A stretch of DNA of 64,000 nucleotides from Methanosphaerula palustris E1-9c (GCF_000021965.1 NC_011832.1:1240001-1304000); one strand, 5' to 3'. Shown: positions 48,939 through 58,041, counted from the stretch's first letter. Numbers and translations are program-made. The notes: a model not told the origin generated them from the letters alone.

Positions 48939-49379
48939 TCATTCAGGCGTTTGTCCCTCTTTTTCGAATTCCTGCAGGATTCTCTTAAAATCTTCTTTCT
49001 CGATCTCCAGGAGACCGAACCGGAATGCATACCCCCATGACTTTTTGTTCCGGATGAAATGGAGATCTTCGATGAGCGGCTCGATCTTGACCTCTCCCGT
49101 GTACAGGTACTTCACATCTCTTCGGAACGGTTTGAAGTCTGGCGTCATCTCCACCTGCACAATCTCCTCGCCTGCAATGGTCCCCAACGCCGTGAATGCA
49201 TGGAGCGGGTCATCCCCTCCCAGCACCCTCTTTGGGGAGTAGTACACAATGGAATCACCGGCATGCATCCGGGCTAAACCGGATCGTTTCCCATGTCCTG
49301 TCTGGGCAAATCCGCCTTTGACGCCAACCATCACGTGTTCTCTGGACGCCACAATGATCCAAAAGTGGGGAATGTTCAT
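48939..49379 (-). CDS. EVE domain protein
   Basis: The 146 residues match the EVE (UPF0310) fold: PHFWIIVASREHVMVGVKGGFAQTGHGK at the start, MHAGDSIVYYSPKRVLGGDDPLHAFTALGTI in the middle and LHFIRNKKSWGYAFRFGLLEIEKEDF. EVE domains bind modified bases in DNA or RNA. I prefer ATG 49379 (MNIPHFW) to 49391. The gene has no obvious partner. Confidence 0.87.
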   Translation of the reverse strand: MNIPHFWIIVASREHVMVGVKGGFAQTGHGKRSGLARMHAGDSIVYYSPKRVLGGDDPLHAFTALGTIAGEEIVQVEMTPDFKPFRRDVKYLYTGEVKIEPLIEDLHFIRNKKSWGYAFRFGLLEIEKEDFKRILQEFEKEGQTPE

Positions 49380-49398
49380 CTCTCTCAACAATTTTTAT

Positions 49399-49791
49399 TC
49401 ATTGTTTTGTATGAAGAGTAATCACATACCCATCGGGATCTGCGAGAATCAGCATCTCTCCAAATGGTCCCATCGTCGGGGGTTGAATTATTCGTATTCC
49501 GGTTTCTTTAGCGTTTTCAAAGATGTCTTTTACATCTGGAAGATAAAACCAGAGCCCTATTCCAAAGCCTACCTGTGATACCTGATTCAGATCTACAAGC
49601 GGTTTGCGTATAGCAAAAATTGCACCCATGCCTGTAGAGAAAACTACTGCATCAGGACGGGTTTCATCCTCTACACGAAAGCCGAGATTATCGTGATAAA
49701 ACTTTTTTGAGAGGGATATATCCCGGACCTGTAACGAAACAAAATCGAGACTTGTTGGATTTTCTTTTAGTTTTTTTGACATCTGTTTCAC
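49399..49791 (-). CDS. VOC-family (glyoxalase-like) protein
   Basis: The 130 residues have the glyoxalase/bleomycin-resistance pattern: LDFVSLQVRDISLSKKFYHDNLGF, WFYLPDVKDIFENAKETGIRI and MLILADPDGYVITLH. The final motif holds a usual metal-ligand region. The substrate is unknown. The start may be MSKKLKE at 49782. Base use is more AT-rich than in the core genes, suggesting recent arrival. Confidence 0.85.
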   Translation of the reverse strand: MKQMSKKLKENPTSLDFVSLQVRDISLSKKFYHDNLGFRVEDETRPDAVVFSTGMGAIFAIRKPLVDLNQVSQVGFGIGLWFYLPDVKDIFENAKETGIRIIQPPTMGPFGEMLILADPDGYVITLHTKQ

Positions 49792-50070
49792 CTTCCCATT
49801 GATTTTTGGTCATGCGTCAGTGTTCCTTAAAACTACATAAAGGAAGTATATGTTACTCAATTTCAGTATTCCTACAGTTAATAGAATCTGAAATCTCTGG
49901 AGTATGAGTGATGAGAGAACGTGTCGATTATCATGATTTGGACCACCCCCGGTTGCAGTACTTAACTAATTTTTTCAGTGTCTTTAATAATTCATCAGCG
50001 CTTCGAGTCTCCTTCAGATATACAGGGTTTCTGAGGGCCGGAATTTTCAACATGGCCTAAAAGCTAATCG
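49792..50070. other. AT-rich intergenic region
   Basis: No gene or RNA is seen. The DNA is AT-rich and leads into a short coding relic. Confidence 0.4.
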
Positions 50071-50277
50071 TACGGCCTCCCAGACAAACAACTGGAACTG
50101 ATCAAATCTGAACGCGTCCATCTTGATGGTTCCCAGATGAAAAAAGTGTTCTGGACGATGTTTGTTTCGATGACCGGGCTGGTTTTGGCGAGGGTGCTGG
50201 ACCCGAAGACGGCACGGTTGATGGTGGGTGAATGTAAGTATCAGGGCAAATGCCCATTAATAATTAATTTTTTATAG
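50071..50277 (+). pseudogene. C-terminal relic of an unrecognised gene
   Basis: An open frame without a usable start reads YGLPDKQLELIKSERVHLDG and then MKKVFWTMFVSMTGLVLARV and VLDPKTARLMVG, ending in TAG. One hydrophobic segment is visible. It looks like the end of a larger protein whose front is lost. The family was not recognised. Confidence 0.35.
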
Positions 50278-50392
50278 ATTTTATGGATATAATTTGACTG
50301 GTTCTGTCGCGTTATCGGGACCTTTTAACCAGACAACATTAATCGATTACGACGATATTCTTTTCTTTAAGTCCCGTTAATGCAACAGTACC

Positions 50393-50848
50393 TTAATTGT
50401 CATTGCTTTGTCGTTTTATTTTATTATCGGCATCCTGAAGGATACCGTCGAGATCTTCGAGCAACTGACTAAGTTTAATGGGGTCTACTTCCACTGGCTC
50501 GGACAACCCCTCACAGACAGTATTGGATCCAAGGTAGATTACACTCCATATCCCGAGAATCTTCAAAACCGGAATCAGTTTTTCACCTGACTGCGTAAGC
50601 GAATATTCAACCTTCGCGGGGACTACTGCATAGACTGTCCTTGTGATTATACCGTCGTGCTCCATCTCACGGAGTTGTTTAACGAGCATCCTCTCGCTGA
50701 TTGCCGGAAGTTTACGAGAGATCTCGTTATACCGCTGAGTCCCGTCCTTTAATGCAATAACGATCAGCAGTTTCCACTTCCCTCCGATCACATTAAGTGC
50801 AGCCTCGATCCATCGCCAAAAATCCTTGTTCTTCGTCATCACAGTCAC
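50393..50848 (-). CDS. HxlR-family transcriptional regulator
   Basis: The 151 residues have the HxlR winged helix: WIEAALNVIGGKWKLLIVIALKDGTQRYNEISRKLPAISERMLVKQLREMEHDGIITRTVYAVVPAKVEYSLT. HxlR proteins often sense aldehydes or redox stress. It is divergent from the MBL-fold gene across a 104-base gap that holds two GTTAG motifs, perhaps its operator. ATG 50839 (MTKNKDFW) is an alternative start. Transfer from bacteria is likely. Confidence 0.88.
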   Translation of the reverse strand: MTVMTKNKDFWRWIEAALNVIGGKWKLLIVIALKDGTQRYNEISRKLPAISERMLVKQLREMEHDGIITRTVYAVVPAKVEYSLTQSGEKLIPVLKILGIWSVIYLGSNTVCEGLSEPVEVDPIKLSQLLEDLDGILQDADNKIKRQSNDN

Positions 50849-50952
50849 TTTCTATTTTGTTAGCACCGGCTAAAATTGTTAGTATCCACTATAAATTGAC
50901 ATACATTGGATCTTTGTAGTGAAGAAATACAAAAAAATGGAGTTGAAGGATT

Positions 50953-51648
50953 ATGGAGATAGTGCCTGGAATTCACCAAGTCGATGGTGTAAATGGTAAT
51001 TGTTTTATTATTGTTCGGGACGATCTAACACTTATAGATACGGGAATGCCCAAAAACAGCGCAAAAATTGTAAACTATATTCAGGATATTCTTAAACGTA
51101 AACCAACAGATATCAAAACGATCGTCCTGACACACTTTCATATCGATCACGTGGGCGACGCCAGCGATCTCAAAAAACTTAGCGGTGCGAAGGTGGCCAT
51201 TCATGAAGCGGATGCGGACTATGTTGCCGGCAGAAAAACCCAGCCTGTACCGGGAGGTGTTAAGGGAATGATCTTTAAAGTCCTCATCCCCTTGTTTTTT
51301 GGATCACGACCTGTTGAACCGGATATAGAGCTCAACGACGGTGATACCATCGCTGGTCTCACCGTCATTCATACACCCGGACATACTCCGGGAAGTATTT
51401 GTCTTTTTGATCAGGCATCAAATGTTCTGTTTGCAGGGGATCTATTGAGGTTTAACGGCAGTAAAATCGAAATTGGAGTGGTGCCATTAGACACAAGTGA
51501 GGTACAACAATCAATCAATAAAATCGCCGCACTTGATTTTGCTATCATGCTGTCGGGACATGGAATACCTCTTAGACCCGATGCATCGGTAAAGGTCCGG
51601 GAGTTTGCAAAGAGAGATATTCGAAAAAATGGATTCCCGGGAAAATGA
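50953..51648 (+). CDS. MBL-fold metallo-hydrolase
   Basis: The 231 residues carry the metallo-beta-lactamase metal motif LTHFHIDHVGDA, a later His in IHTPGHTPGSI, Asp in LFAGDLLRF and the final His in LSGHGIPL. These bind two metals. The substrate is unknown. Divergence from the HxlR gene suggests control by it. Confidence 0.9.
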   Translation: MEIVPGIHQVDGVNGNCFIIVRDDLTLIDTGMPKNSAKIVNYIQDILKRKPTDIKTIVLTHFHIDHVGDASDLKKLSGAKVAIHEADADYVAGRKTQPVPGGVKGMIFKVLIPLFFGSRPVEPDIELNDGDTIAGLTVIHTPGHTPGSICLFDQASNVLFAGDLLRFNGSKIEIGVVPLDTSEVQQSINKIAALDFAIMLSGHGIPLRPDASVKVREFAKRDIRKNGFPGK

Positions 51649-51714
51649 AAAGGAAGACTCTGAAAATATTTGAAGAGGGTCCTAAGAATTTAAACGGGAC
51701 CTCGTACCCTGTCT

Positions 51715-51798
51715 ATCGCACTACACATAGATCAGCTGACAAAGCGTTTTAACAGCCTCATGGCTGTAGATAAAATTTCATTTGATTCGAACACGGGG
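51715..51798 (+). pseudogene. N-terminal fragment of an ABC ATPase
   Basis: Read in one frame, this stretch gives IALHIDQLTKRFNSLMAVDK followed by ISFDSNTG, the start of a DrrA-type ATPase before Walker A. The rest is missing. It is a relic of another exporter like those at 28570 and 44833. Confidence 0.6.
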
Positions 51799-51896
51799 AG
51801 ATCTGACAGCATGTCAATTAAAATTTGATTGTTCTCTTATTTCCTCCAATTGAAGATTTAAATGGAACATCATTCGCCGATTTCCGGAGATGAAGA

Positions 51897-53297
51897 ATGA
51901 ATAAATCCAACTCACCTCAACCCACAAAAAGTGAAAAAGCGTTCGATTGGCGTTTTGTAACACCTCTCTATATCGGCTCCGCACTAAATCCTGTCAACAG
52001 TTCGTTCATTGCCACTGCGCTGGTGCCAATAGCAGCGGCCATCAACGTTCCGGTCGGACAGACTGCTGTTCTGGTCGCAGCACTCTATATGGCATGTATC
52101 GTTGCCCAGCCGGCAGCCGGAAAATTATCTGAGGCATGTGGGCCACGGCGGGTGTTCCTTGCAGGTATTCTCGCTGTACTGGTTGGAGGAGTGCTGGGTG
52201 GCTCAGGCCATGACCTCGCAACGTTGATCATATCGCGGGTCCTGATTGGTGTGGGCACCTCGACCGGCTATCCTTCGGCAATGCTTTTGATCCGACAGCG
52301 GGCCGAATCGGCCGGGCTGACCGAGCCCCCGGGAGGAGTGCTTGGCGGCCTTGTGATAGCGGGAATGGCGACTGCGGTTATAGGTCTGCCCATTGGCGGA
52401 TTCCTCGTCGGCGCCTGGGGCTGGCAGAGCGTGTTTTTTATTAACGTCCCGCTGGCTCTCGTAGCACTCATTATGGCTGTGTCCTGGATCCTCCGGGACC
52501 CGCCAAGCAGGAGTACAAAGACGCTCCGTACCCTGGCAGCCCGCATCGATCTGGCCGGCATCACGGTCTTTAGTGGCGTGATGCTTTCCCTCCTGGTCTT
52601 TCTCATGTCATTGCCAGATCCGGATTGGGTTGTTTTAGGCGTAGCTGTTCTGCTCGTTTTGGCCTTTGTCTGGTGGGAAGGACAGGTGAGTCAACCTTTT
52701 ATTGACCTCCGCCTGTTGGCAACGAACCGGCCATTGATACTCACCTATGTGCGCTTTGCCCTTGCATCGCTGTGCGTCTACACCGTAATGTATGGTGTCA
52801 CGCAATGGCTTCAGATCGACAAAAATATTCCATCCGCTGATGTCGGATTCATCATTTTGCCAATGAGTCTCATATCCATTGTGCTTGCGTGGCCGGTATC
52901 GCGGCTGAACCTCGTGCGCACTCCCCTTATTGCGTCCGCCGTTGCCTGCTTGATAGGGTCTGTGGGTGTACTTTTATTTACCACGGCGACTCCACTAATC
53001 TGGATAGTTGTAGTCACTGCGATCTTCGGGATTACCATGGGGATGTGCACCAGTGCGAACCAGACAGCCTTTTACACCCAGGTCACCGCAGATCAGATCG
53101 GTACCGCTTCAGGCCTGTTCCGTACCTTTGGGTATTTGGGCTCGATTACATCGTCGGCCCTTATCGCGATATTCTTTAATCCAAATGTCAGCGATCAGAG
53201 CCTGCATTCAATTGCTGCCGTTATGGTGATCCTGAGCGTTGTGGGGCTGCTTATTGTCATTGTCGACAGGAAAATCATGGTGCTGGCAAAAGTATAG
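51897..53297 (+). CDS. MFS drug efflux transporter, DHA2 family
   Basis: The 466 residues have about 14 membrane segments. Marks are LNPVNSSFIATALVPIAAAI in helix 1, AAGKLSEACGPRRVFLAGIL after helix 2 and GVGTSTGYPSAMLLIRQRAE. It should export drugs with protons. A MarR gene follows 37 bases downstream. The last 230 bases are repeated at 55864-56090, a partial second copy. Confidence 0.88.
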   Translation: MNKSNSPQPTKSEKAFDWRFVTPLYIGSALNPVNSSFIATALVPIAAAINVPVGQTAVLVAALYMACIVAQPAAGKLSEACGPRRVFLAGILAVLVGGVLGGSGHDLATLIISRVLIGVGTSTGYPSAMLLIRQRAESAGLTEPPGGVLGGLVIAGMATAVIGLPIGGFLVGAWGWQSVFFINVPLALVALIMAVSWILRDPPSRSTKTLRTLAARIDLAGITVFSGVMLSLLVFLMSLPDPDWVVLGVAVLLVLAFVWWEGQVSQPFIDLRLLATNRPLILTYVRFALASLCVYTVMYGVTQWLQIDKNIPSADVGFIILPMSLISIVLAWPVSRLNLVRTPLIASAVACLIGSVGVLLFTTATPLIWIVVVTAIFGITMGMCTSANQTAFYTQVTADQIGTASGLFRTFGYLGSITSSALIAIFFNPNVSDQSLHSIAAVMVILSVVGLLIVIVDRKIMVLAKV

Positions 53298-53334
53298 CGG
53301 GTTTTCTCATGATGATTAATCACTAATTACCTTA

Positions 53335-53802
53335 ATGTCTGAACTGGTTCTATGTACTGCTATGGATTTAAGGGATCTATTTGCTCAGTTTATCGAACGG
53401 TACAAATATGTTACTATTGAGGCAGATAAGATTGAAATGGAAACGATTGGCTCTTGTGATCTTACCCTCAACCAGTTCTATTATTTACGGGGCATCCAGC
53501 GCAACGACAGTATCACCCTAACCGAACTTGCCCAAAAACTCGGTGTCTCAAAACCTTCGGCCAACGCCGCGATTACAAAACTCATGAAGGACGGGTTTGT
53601 TGTCCGGACCCGGTCCGATGTTGATCAGCGCAAATTTCTCCTGACCCTGAGCGAAAAAGGTTGTCAGGTTTTTAAACACAAACAGCGGGTTTTTGAGGCA
53701 TTCATAGAGCTGATTGAGAAAAACACAACAGAAAACCAGCAAAAAACCCTTATCAAATCATTTCGGATTATGATTGAGTGCTCATCAGAGAAGAAAGAGT
53801 GA
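53335..53802 (+). CDS. MarR-family transcriptional regulator
   Basis: The 155 residues have a MarR winged helix: DLTLNQFYYLRGIQRNDSITLTELAQKLGVSKPSANAAITKLMKDGFVVRTRSDVDQRKFLLTLSEKG. It follows the MFS gene. A perfect palindrome lies 11 bases after its stop, before the nitroreductase gene, and is a likely binding site. MDLRDLF is a possible later start. Confidence 0.87.
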   Translation: MSELVLCTAMDLRDLFAQFIERYKYVTIEADKIEMETIGSCDLTLNQFYYLRGIQRNDSITLTELAQKLGVSKPSANAAITKLMKDGFVVRTRSDVDQRKFLLTLSEKGCQVFKHKQRVFEAFIELIEKNTTENQQKTLIKSFRIMIECSSEKKE

Positions 53803-53813
53803 ATCAACAAATT

Positions 53814-53834
53814 AGTTTGTTAGTCTAACAAACT
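53814..53834. promoter_or_regulatory. 21-base perfect palindrome, probable MarR operator
   Basis: The arms AGTTTGTTAG and CTAACAAACT flank a single central T. It directly abuts a TATA-like CTATTTATCC (53833-53842) that would serve the nitroreductase gene. The MarR gene just upstream is the obvious regulator. Confidence 0.65.
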
Positions 53835-53940
53835 ATTTATCCTGTCCATGCGTACTATTTGGTATGCAAAGCAAACGATTCAAATCTGGTATGAGAAAAA
53901 TTGAAGAAACTGACGACAATGCCGATCTCACATTTTCAGG

Positions 53941-54789
53941 ATGGGTATCCTTGTGATCGGAATAACCGTTGATCGTGATCTCTGCACCCGGTGCGGGATC
54001 TGTTCGGAGGTTTGCACGACGCAGATTATAGCACGGGCTGATAACGATACTGCGCTTCCGGAAATCCCGTCCTCGAAGGAGGCAGGGTGTCTGTCCTGCG
54101 GGCATTGCGAAGTGTTCTGTCCGACAGGGGCGCTGACCCGCGAACACAAGGAAGGTGTGCACCTTCAAAGTGCAGCAGCACCCGGATCAGTCAGTCCGGA
54201 GACATTAGGTACCTACCTCAAAAGTCGCCGTTCGGTCCGGGTATACCGTCCCGAACCGGTGGCCAATGAAACCCTCATGCAGATCCTCAAAAACGCCCGC
54301 TATGCTGCGACCGGGAGTAATTACCAGCCTGTCGAATGGGTAGTCGTGAACGGTGCTGAAAAAGTCCATACCATAGCCGCACTTACGATGGATTATTTAC
54401 AGGAATCGGGGAAAAGTGATCATCCTATCAGTCAATACATCCCTTTACTCACTGAATACTGGAATAACGGGATCGATATTGTCTGCCGGGGTGCCCCGGT
54501 TCTTATCTGCGCCCATGTTCCCACGGGCACGGCGGATACCACAGGTCTGGTACAGACCGACGCGATCATCGCACTTACTCATGTCGATATTTGTGCCCCG
54601 GCGTTCGGACTCGGAACGTGCTGGGCTGGCCGGCTGGTCAGTGTTGCCCAGAATTACAGCCCCCTAAGTGAAGCCCTCCACATCCCGGACGACCGCAGGG
54701 TTGCCGGCGCGTTGTTGGCCGGGTATCCAAAGTATAAGCCGGTGCGCATCCCGGAGCGCAGCAAACCCCTCAAAGTGACGTGGTTATAA
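53941..54789 (+). CDS. Ferredoxin-nitroreductase fusion
   Basis: The 282 residues begin with two [4Fe-4S] motifs (CTRCGICSEVC at about 17-27, CLSCGHCEVFCPTGAL at about 51-66). A nitroreductase domain follows (SRRSVRVYRPEPV, NARYAATGSNYQPVEWVVV, APAFGLGTCWAGRL), which binds FMN. It should reduce nitro compounds or similar with electrons from its own ferredoxin part. A short open frame of 21 codons (ATG 53891) runs into its start and could be a leader. The likely regulator is the MarR protein upstream. Confidence 0.9.
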   Translation: MGILVIGITVDRDLCTRCGICSEVCTTQIIARADNDTALPEIPSSKEAGCLSCGHCEVFCPTGALTREHKEGVHLQSAAAPGSVSPETLGTYLKSRRSVRVYRPEPVANETLMQILKNARYAATGSNYQPVEWVVVNGAEKVHTIAALTMDYLQESGKSDHPISQYIPLLTEYWNNGIDIVCRGAPVLICAHVPTGTADTTGLVQTDAIIALTHVDICAPAFGLGTCWAGRLVSVAQNYSPLSEALHIPDDRRVAGALLAGYPKYKPVRIPERSKPLKVTWL

Positions 54790-54918
54790 TGAGAGTTATA
54801 GCGGTTCTGATGAGTTGTCGTATCAGGATTTGGAGTGATTCCTTTTAATCCTTATATCGTAAATTTTTTTTTCACATTTCCACATGGTCCCGTTAATCTA
54901 TCAAAACCCCTCTGTCGA

Positions 54919-55746
54919 TTATTTGGGAATGCCAGACTTTCGTGCCCATACCGTGAAAACCATGTCACTGACGTAGACTAAATTGGCTTTTGTCCGTTCG
55001 TCAAAAAGGCGTTGTTCGAGGGTTTCGAGATCGATTTCCTCTTCAGTGGCAACACCTGCCTTAATGATCCGGGGGAACATCGCTCGGATGATAGCTACTG
55101 TTGGGTACTGCGTGCGAGGAGTCTGGATGATCGCCTCGGCTCGTACATGTTCTAAGGTAAGCCCAGCCTGTTCGAAGAGAAGTGGAAGGTTAAAACCGAT
55201 ATGAATATCGGCGCCTTCATACTCGATAGTTTTCCTGATCCAAGTGCTTACCTGCTCCTGGAGCGGCAGGGGTTTCAGCCGGCCCGGCACCATCGTTGCA
55301 TCATGTTCCACAAAAGCGACAACCCCCCCGGGTCGCAATGCTGCAGCAATTTTTCGGATGGCATCAACCGGCTCGGGCAGATACGTGATCACACGCCGGC
55401 CGACAGCAGCATCGAATGGGCCGAGTCCGGGCGATATCGCGCAAATATCCCCCTTGATGAATGTGATATTTGAGAGATGGAGCTTACGCACACGTTCCCG
55501 TGCTATCTCAAGTGAAGGTCCGTCCCGATCGATGCCGGTGATCTTCCCATCCTTGCCAACCAGTTTCGCGAGCAGGAGCGAGACGTCGCCGCTCCCGCAG
55601 CCAACATCAAGAACACGCATCCCGGGACCTATTCCTGCATCGACTAACAGACGTACAGTCATTTCGTCAACGGAATCTATCAGCGATACCTTGTGAGCTG
55701 GCTCCTGAATTGTCTTCTCACCTCGAAGGGCTTCGTTAGACATCAA
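54919..55746 (-). CDS. Class I SAM-dependent methyltransferase
   Basis: The 275 residues have a clear SAM site: MRVLDVGCGSGDVSLLLAKLVG, then GIDRDGPSLEIARE, FIKGDIC and LRPGGVVAFVEHD. The overall look is of the UbiE/arsenite-type small-molecule methyltransferases. The substrate is unknown. An N-terminal fragment of a related gene lies on the other strand at 56216-56329. Confidence 0.88.
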   Translation of the reverse strand: MMSNEALRGEKTIQEPAHKVSLIDSVDEMTVRLLVDAGIGPGMRVLDVGCGSGDVSLLLAKLVGKDGKITGIDRDGPSLEIARERVRKLHLSNITFIKGDICAISPGLGPFDAAVGRRVITYLPEPVDAIRKIAAALRPGGVVAFVEHDATMVPGRLKPLPLQEQVSTWIRKTIEYEGADIHIGFNLPLLFEQAGLTLEHVRAEAIIQTPRTQYPTVAIIRAMFPRIIKAGVATEEEIDLETLEQRLFDERTKANLVYVSDMVFTVWARKSGIPK

Positions 55747-55863
55747 TTCCTTATATCATCTCAGGAGTATATTATTTCTTTTTCTGATTCATCCAAAATC
55801 TGCATTCAAACGTATCTTTCACAGGGTTATCATTTCCCCGTATTGACGTCACCGTCGTAACCA

Positions 55864-56090
55864 AGTCACCGCAGATCAGATCAGTATCGCCTCAGAACTG
55901 TTCCGTACCTCTGGGTATTTTGGTTCGATTACATCGTCGGCCCTTATCGCGATATTCTTTAATCTAAATGTCAGCGATCAGAGCCTGCATTCAATTGCTG
56001 CAATTATGGTGATCCTCAGCGTTGTGGGACTGCTTATTGTTATTGCCGACAGGAAAATCATGGTGCTGGCAAACGTATAGCGGGTTTTCT
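55864..56090 (+). repeat. Partial second copy of the MFS gene 3' end (relic)
   Basis: These bases match 53081-53307 with about 90 percent identity by eye and without gaps, at a constant offset of 2783. They would encode the last 70 or so residues of the transporter (TSSALIAIFFN, QSLHSIAA, DRKIMVLANV) up to the same stop. No start is present. The copy marks a decayed tandem duplication around the MarR-nitroreductase-methyltransferase block. Confidence 0.9.
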
Positions 56091-56215
56091 TCTATACAGT
56101 ATGACACATACGATCGATTCAATTTCATTTCCTTTTATCGTCTTCGACAAACAGGAGAGTTAGTTTTCAATGCAATCGGAAGAAGAACGATATACGCTCA
56201 AATGATCTTAAGAGG

Positions 56216-56329
56216 ATGTCCTGCGAAGTCCTTTGAGGTAAGAAGATTATTCCGAAGTCTGCCCGGAACCTATCACTGACAGACTCTGTCGATGACATGA
56301 CCCGGCGAATGCTCATCGACGCAGGCTGA
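56216..56329 (+). pseudogene. N-terminal fragment of a methyltransferase like that at 54919
   Basis: The reading MSCEVL-stop-GKK, then SLTDSVDDMTRRMLIDAG-stop, matches the start of the methyltransferase at 54919 (MSNEALRGEK, SLIDSVDEMTVRLLVDAG). Two TGA codons break it, one at a conserved Arg. The rest of the gene is lost. Confidence 0.7.
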
Positions 56330-56512
56330 GGGAAGATCGTCGACCCGCACGCTTCGTGCACCTTCGGCGCGCTCGCACCTGTTTCGTGGGCCGGCTCTGT
56401 CGTCAGGTCTGATACCTGGCTATTGATGCAGATTTTAATATCTTCCGCGCTAAAATGAATAGAGCAAATTTTCAATAAGGAAATTTGTGAATATTCAACC
56501 AGAACAATATCC

Positions 56513-56585
56513 ACCCCCGTAGTGTAGCGGTCAATCATGCAGGACTTTGGATCCGGCGACCCCGGTTCGAATCCGGGCGGGGGTA
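56513..56585 (+). tRNA. tRNA-Gln (TTG anticodon)
   Basis: The acceptor strands ACCCCCG and CGGGGGT pair fully. The T-arm is CCCGG-TTCGAAT-CCGGG, and the anticodon loop CTTTGGA gives TTG, as in archaeal tRNA-Gln. The discriminator base is A. No CCA is encoded, which is common in archaea. No intron is seen. It lies in a relic-rich region, a usual setting for island integration. Confidence 0.9.
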
Positions 56586-56627
56586 TTCGTTTTTGATTTT
56601 TTCTTTTTCTGTGGGTTTATTTTCGGT

Positions 56628-56804
56628 TTATACTTCCATATGTCGTTCTAATGACTGGCGCACTTTAGATATCTTCTCGTTCAGTGATACCAAAATAATT
56701 ACCGATTCCTTCTGATCTAAAGGTACGATAATTAATGTCCTATCATGGTCTACGATGCCGGCATGTTTCCCGATTAGATTCTTGCACGTGTTCTTTGGGA
56801 ACAT
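56628..56804 (-). CDS. Small hypothetical protein, possibly a broken gene
   Basis: The frame from ATG 56804 gives 58 residues (MFPKNTCKNLIGKHAGIVDH, TLIIVPLDQKESVIILVSLN) that read like a real protein. Just upstream in the same frame, beyond one TAA at about 56841, the text goes on sensibly (STIVKVDVIQFKK). A longer gene may thus have been cut by a nonsense mutation. No family was recognised. Confidence 0.4.
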   Translation of the reverse strand: MFPKNTCKNLIGKHAGIVDHDRTLIIVPLDQKESVIILVSLNEKISKVRQSLERHMEV

Positions 56805-56970
56805 CAGAATAATGTATTTGTAGATATTCTTCGGCTCTTATTTCTTGAATTGGATAACATCAACCTTCACGATGGTTGATACTCGATTACCAGAAAAAAG
56901 TATTCATCCTTCTTAATTATAATGGAAAAATATAACGTCTTTGACTTCTGATTTTCAACCGTGACGTTTC

Positions 56971-58041
56971 ATGGATTTTATTGATGATATTTGTACTTTT
57001 TCCAAGAAGATACCCACAATAGCAGAGAGCATCAAGACTGAGGAGGCGACCAAGACGGCCTTGGTGATGCCGTTCATTCAGATGCTTGGGTACAATGTCT
57101 TCGATCCGACTGAGGTATGCCCTGAATTCGTTGCCGATGTCGGCATCAAGAAAGGCGAAAAGGTTGATTATTGCATCTACAACAATGGGGAACCAACACT
57201 GTTGTTTGAGGTTAAACCAGTGTATTTTGACCTATCTACAGCCCACGCGTCTCAATTGTATCGATATTTTACAGTGACTCCTGCCCGGATTGGAATTTTG
57301 ACCAATGGTGTAGTTTATAAATTCTTCACGGATCTTGACAAACCAAACACTATGGATGAACGTCCATTCCTTGAAATCAATCTTCTCGAACCTAAGGAAT
57401 CTTCGTTACAGGAATTGAAGAAATTCACAAAGGCAGGATTCAACCTCGAGGATATCGATAGTGTCGCTTCTGAATTAAAATATACACGAGAAATTAAGCA
57501 AATCCTTCTTGATCAATCTACTTCACCTACACCAGAGTTTGTTAAGTTCTTTGCCAAGCCTGTTTATGGTCGTCCATTGATGCCATCGGTGATGGAGAAA
57601 TTTACCCCCATCGTAAAAACAGCCTTTGCTCAATTCATTAATGAGCGTATAAACGATCGGTTGAAGTCGGCAATGGCCCCAGAACCCGCTCCTCTCCCTG
57701 TTGAGCCGATATCTGATGTTACCAAAGATGAACCGGATATAATCACAACCGCTGAAGAATTGGAATCATATTACATAATCAAGGCAATTGTAAGAGAATC
57801 TGTTGACCCTTCAAAGATCACGCTTAGGGATGCCAAGAGTTACTGTGCTATCCTCTATGAAAATAATAATCGCAAACCAATATGCCGCCTCTATTACAAT
57901 TCTCCAAAGAAGAAAATTGGACTATTTGATAGTCCGGAAGGAACTGAAGAGCGTATTCCCCTTGGTTCACCCGATGATCTATTCACATATGCATCCCGAT
58001 TACGAACAACAGTTGAAAAATTTACAACGGTAAAACAATAA
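56971..58041 (+). CDS. HsdR-N-type restriction-nuclease-like protein, stand-alone
   Basis: The 356 residues start with the HSDR_N-type (type I restriction R-subunit N-terminal) nuclease fold: TKTALVMPFIQMLGYNVFDP, CPEFVADVGIKKGEKVDYCI, EPTLLFEVKPV and ASQLYRYFTVTPARIGILTNG. The Asp, Glu and Lys of a PD-(D/E)XK site are present in KVDYC and LFEVK. There is no helicase, specificity or methylase gene beside it. The C-terminal 100 residues (about 250-350) form a separate, unrecognised domain. It may be an orphan defence protein. Confidence 0.8.
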   Translation: MDFIDDICTFSKKIPTIAESIKTEEATKTALVMPFIQMLGYNVFDPTEVCPEFVADVGIKKGEKVDYCIYNNGEPTLLFEVKPVYFDLSTAHASQLYRYFTVTPARIGILTNGVVYKFFTDLDKPNTMDERPFLEINLLEPKESSLQELKKFTKAGFNLEDIDSVASELKYTREIKQILLDQSTSPTPEFVKFFAKPVYGRPLMPSVMEKFTPIVKTAFAQFINERINDRLKSAMAPEPAPLPVEPISDVTKDEPDIITTAEELESYYIIKAIVRESVDPSKITLRDAKSYCAILYENNNRKPICRLYYNSPKKKIGLFDSPEGTEERIPLGSPDDLFTYASRLRTTVEKFTTVKQ

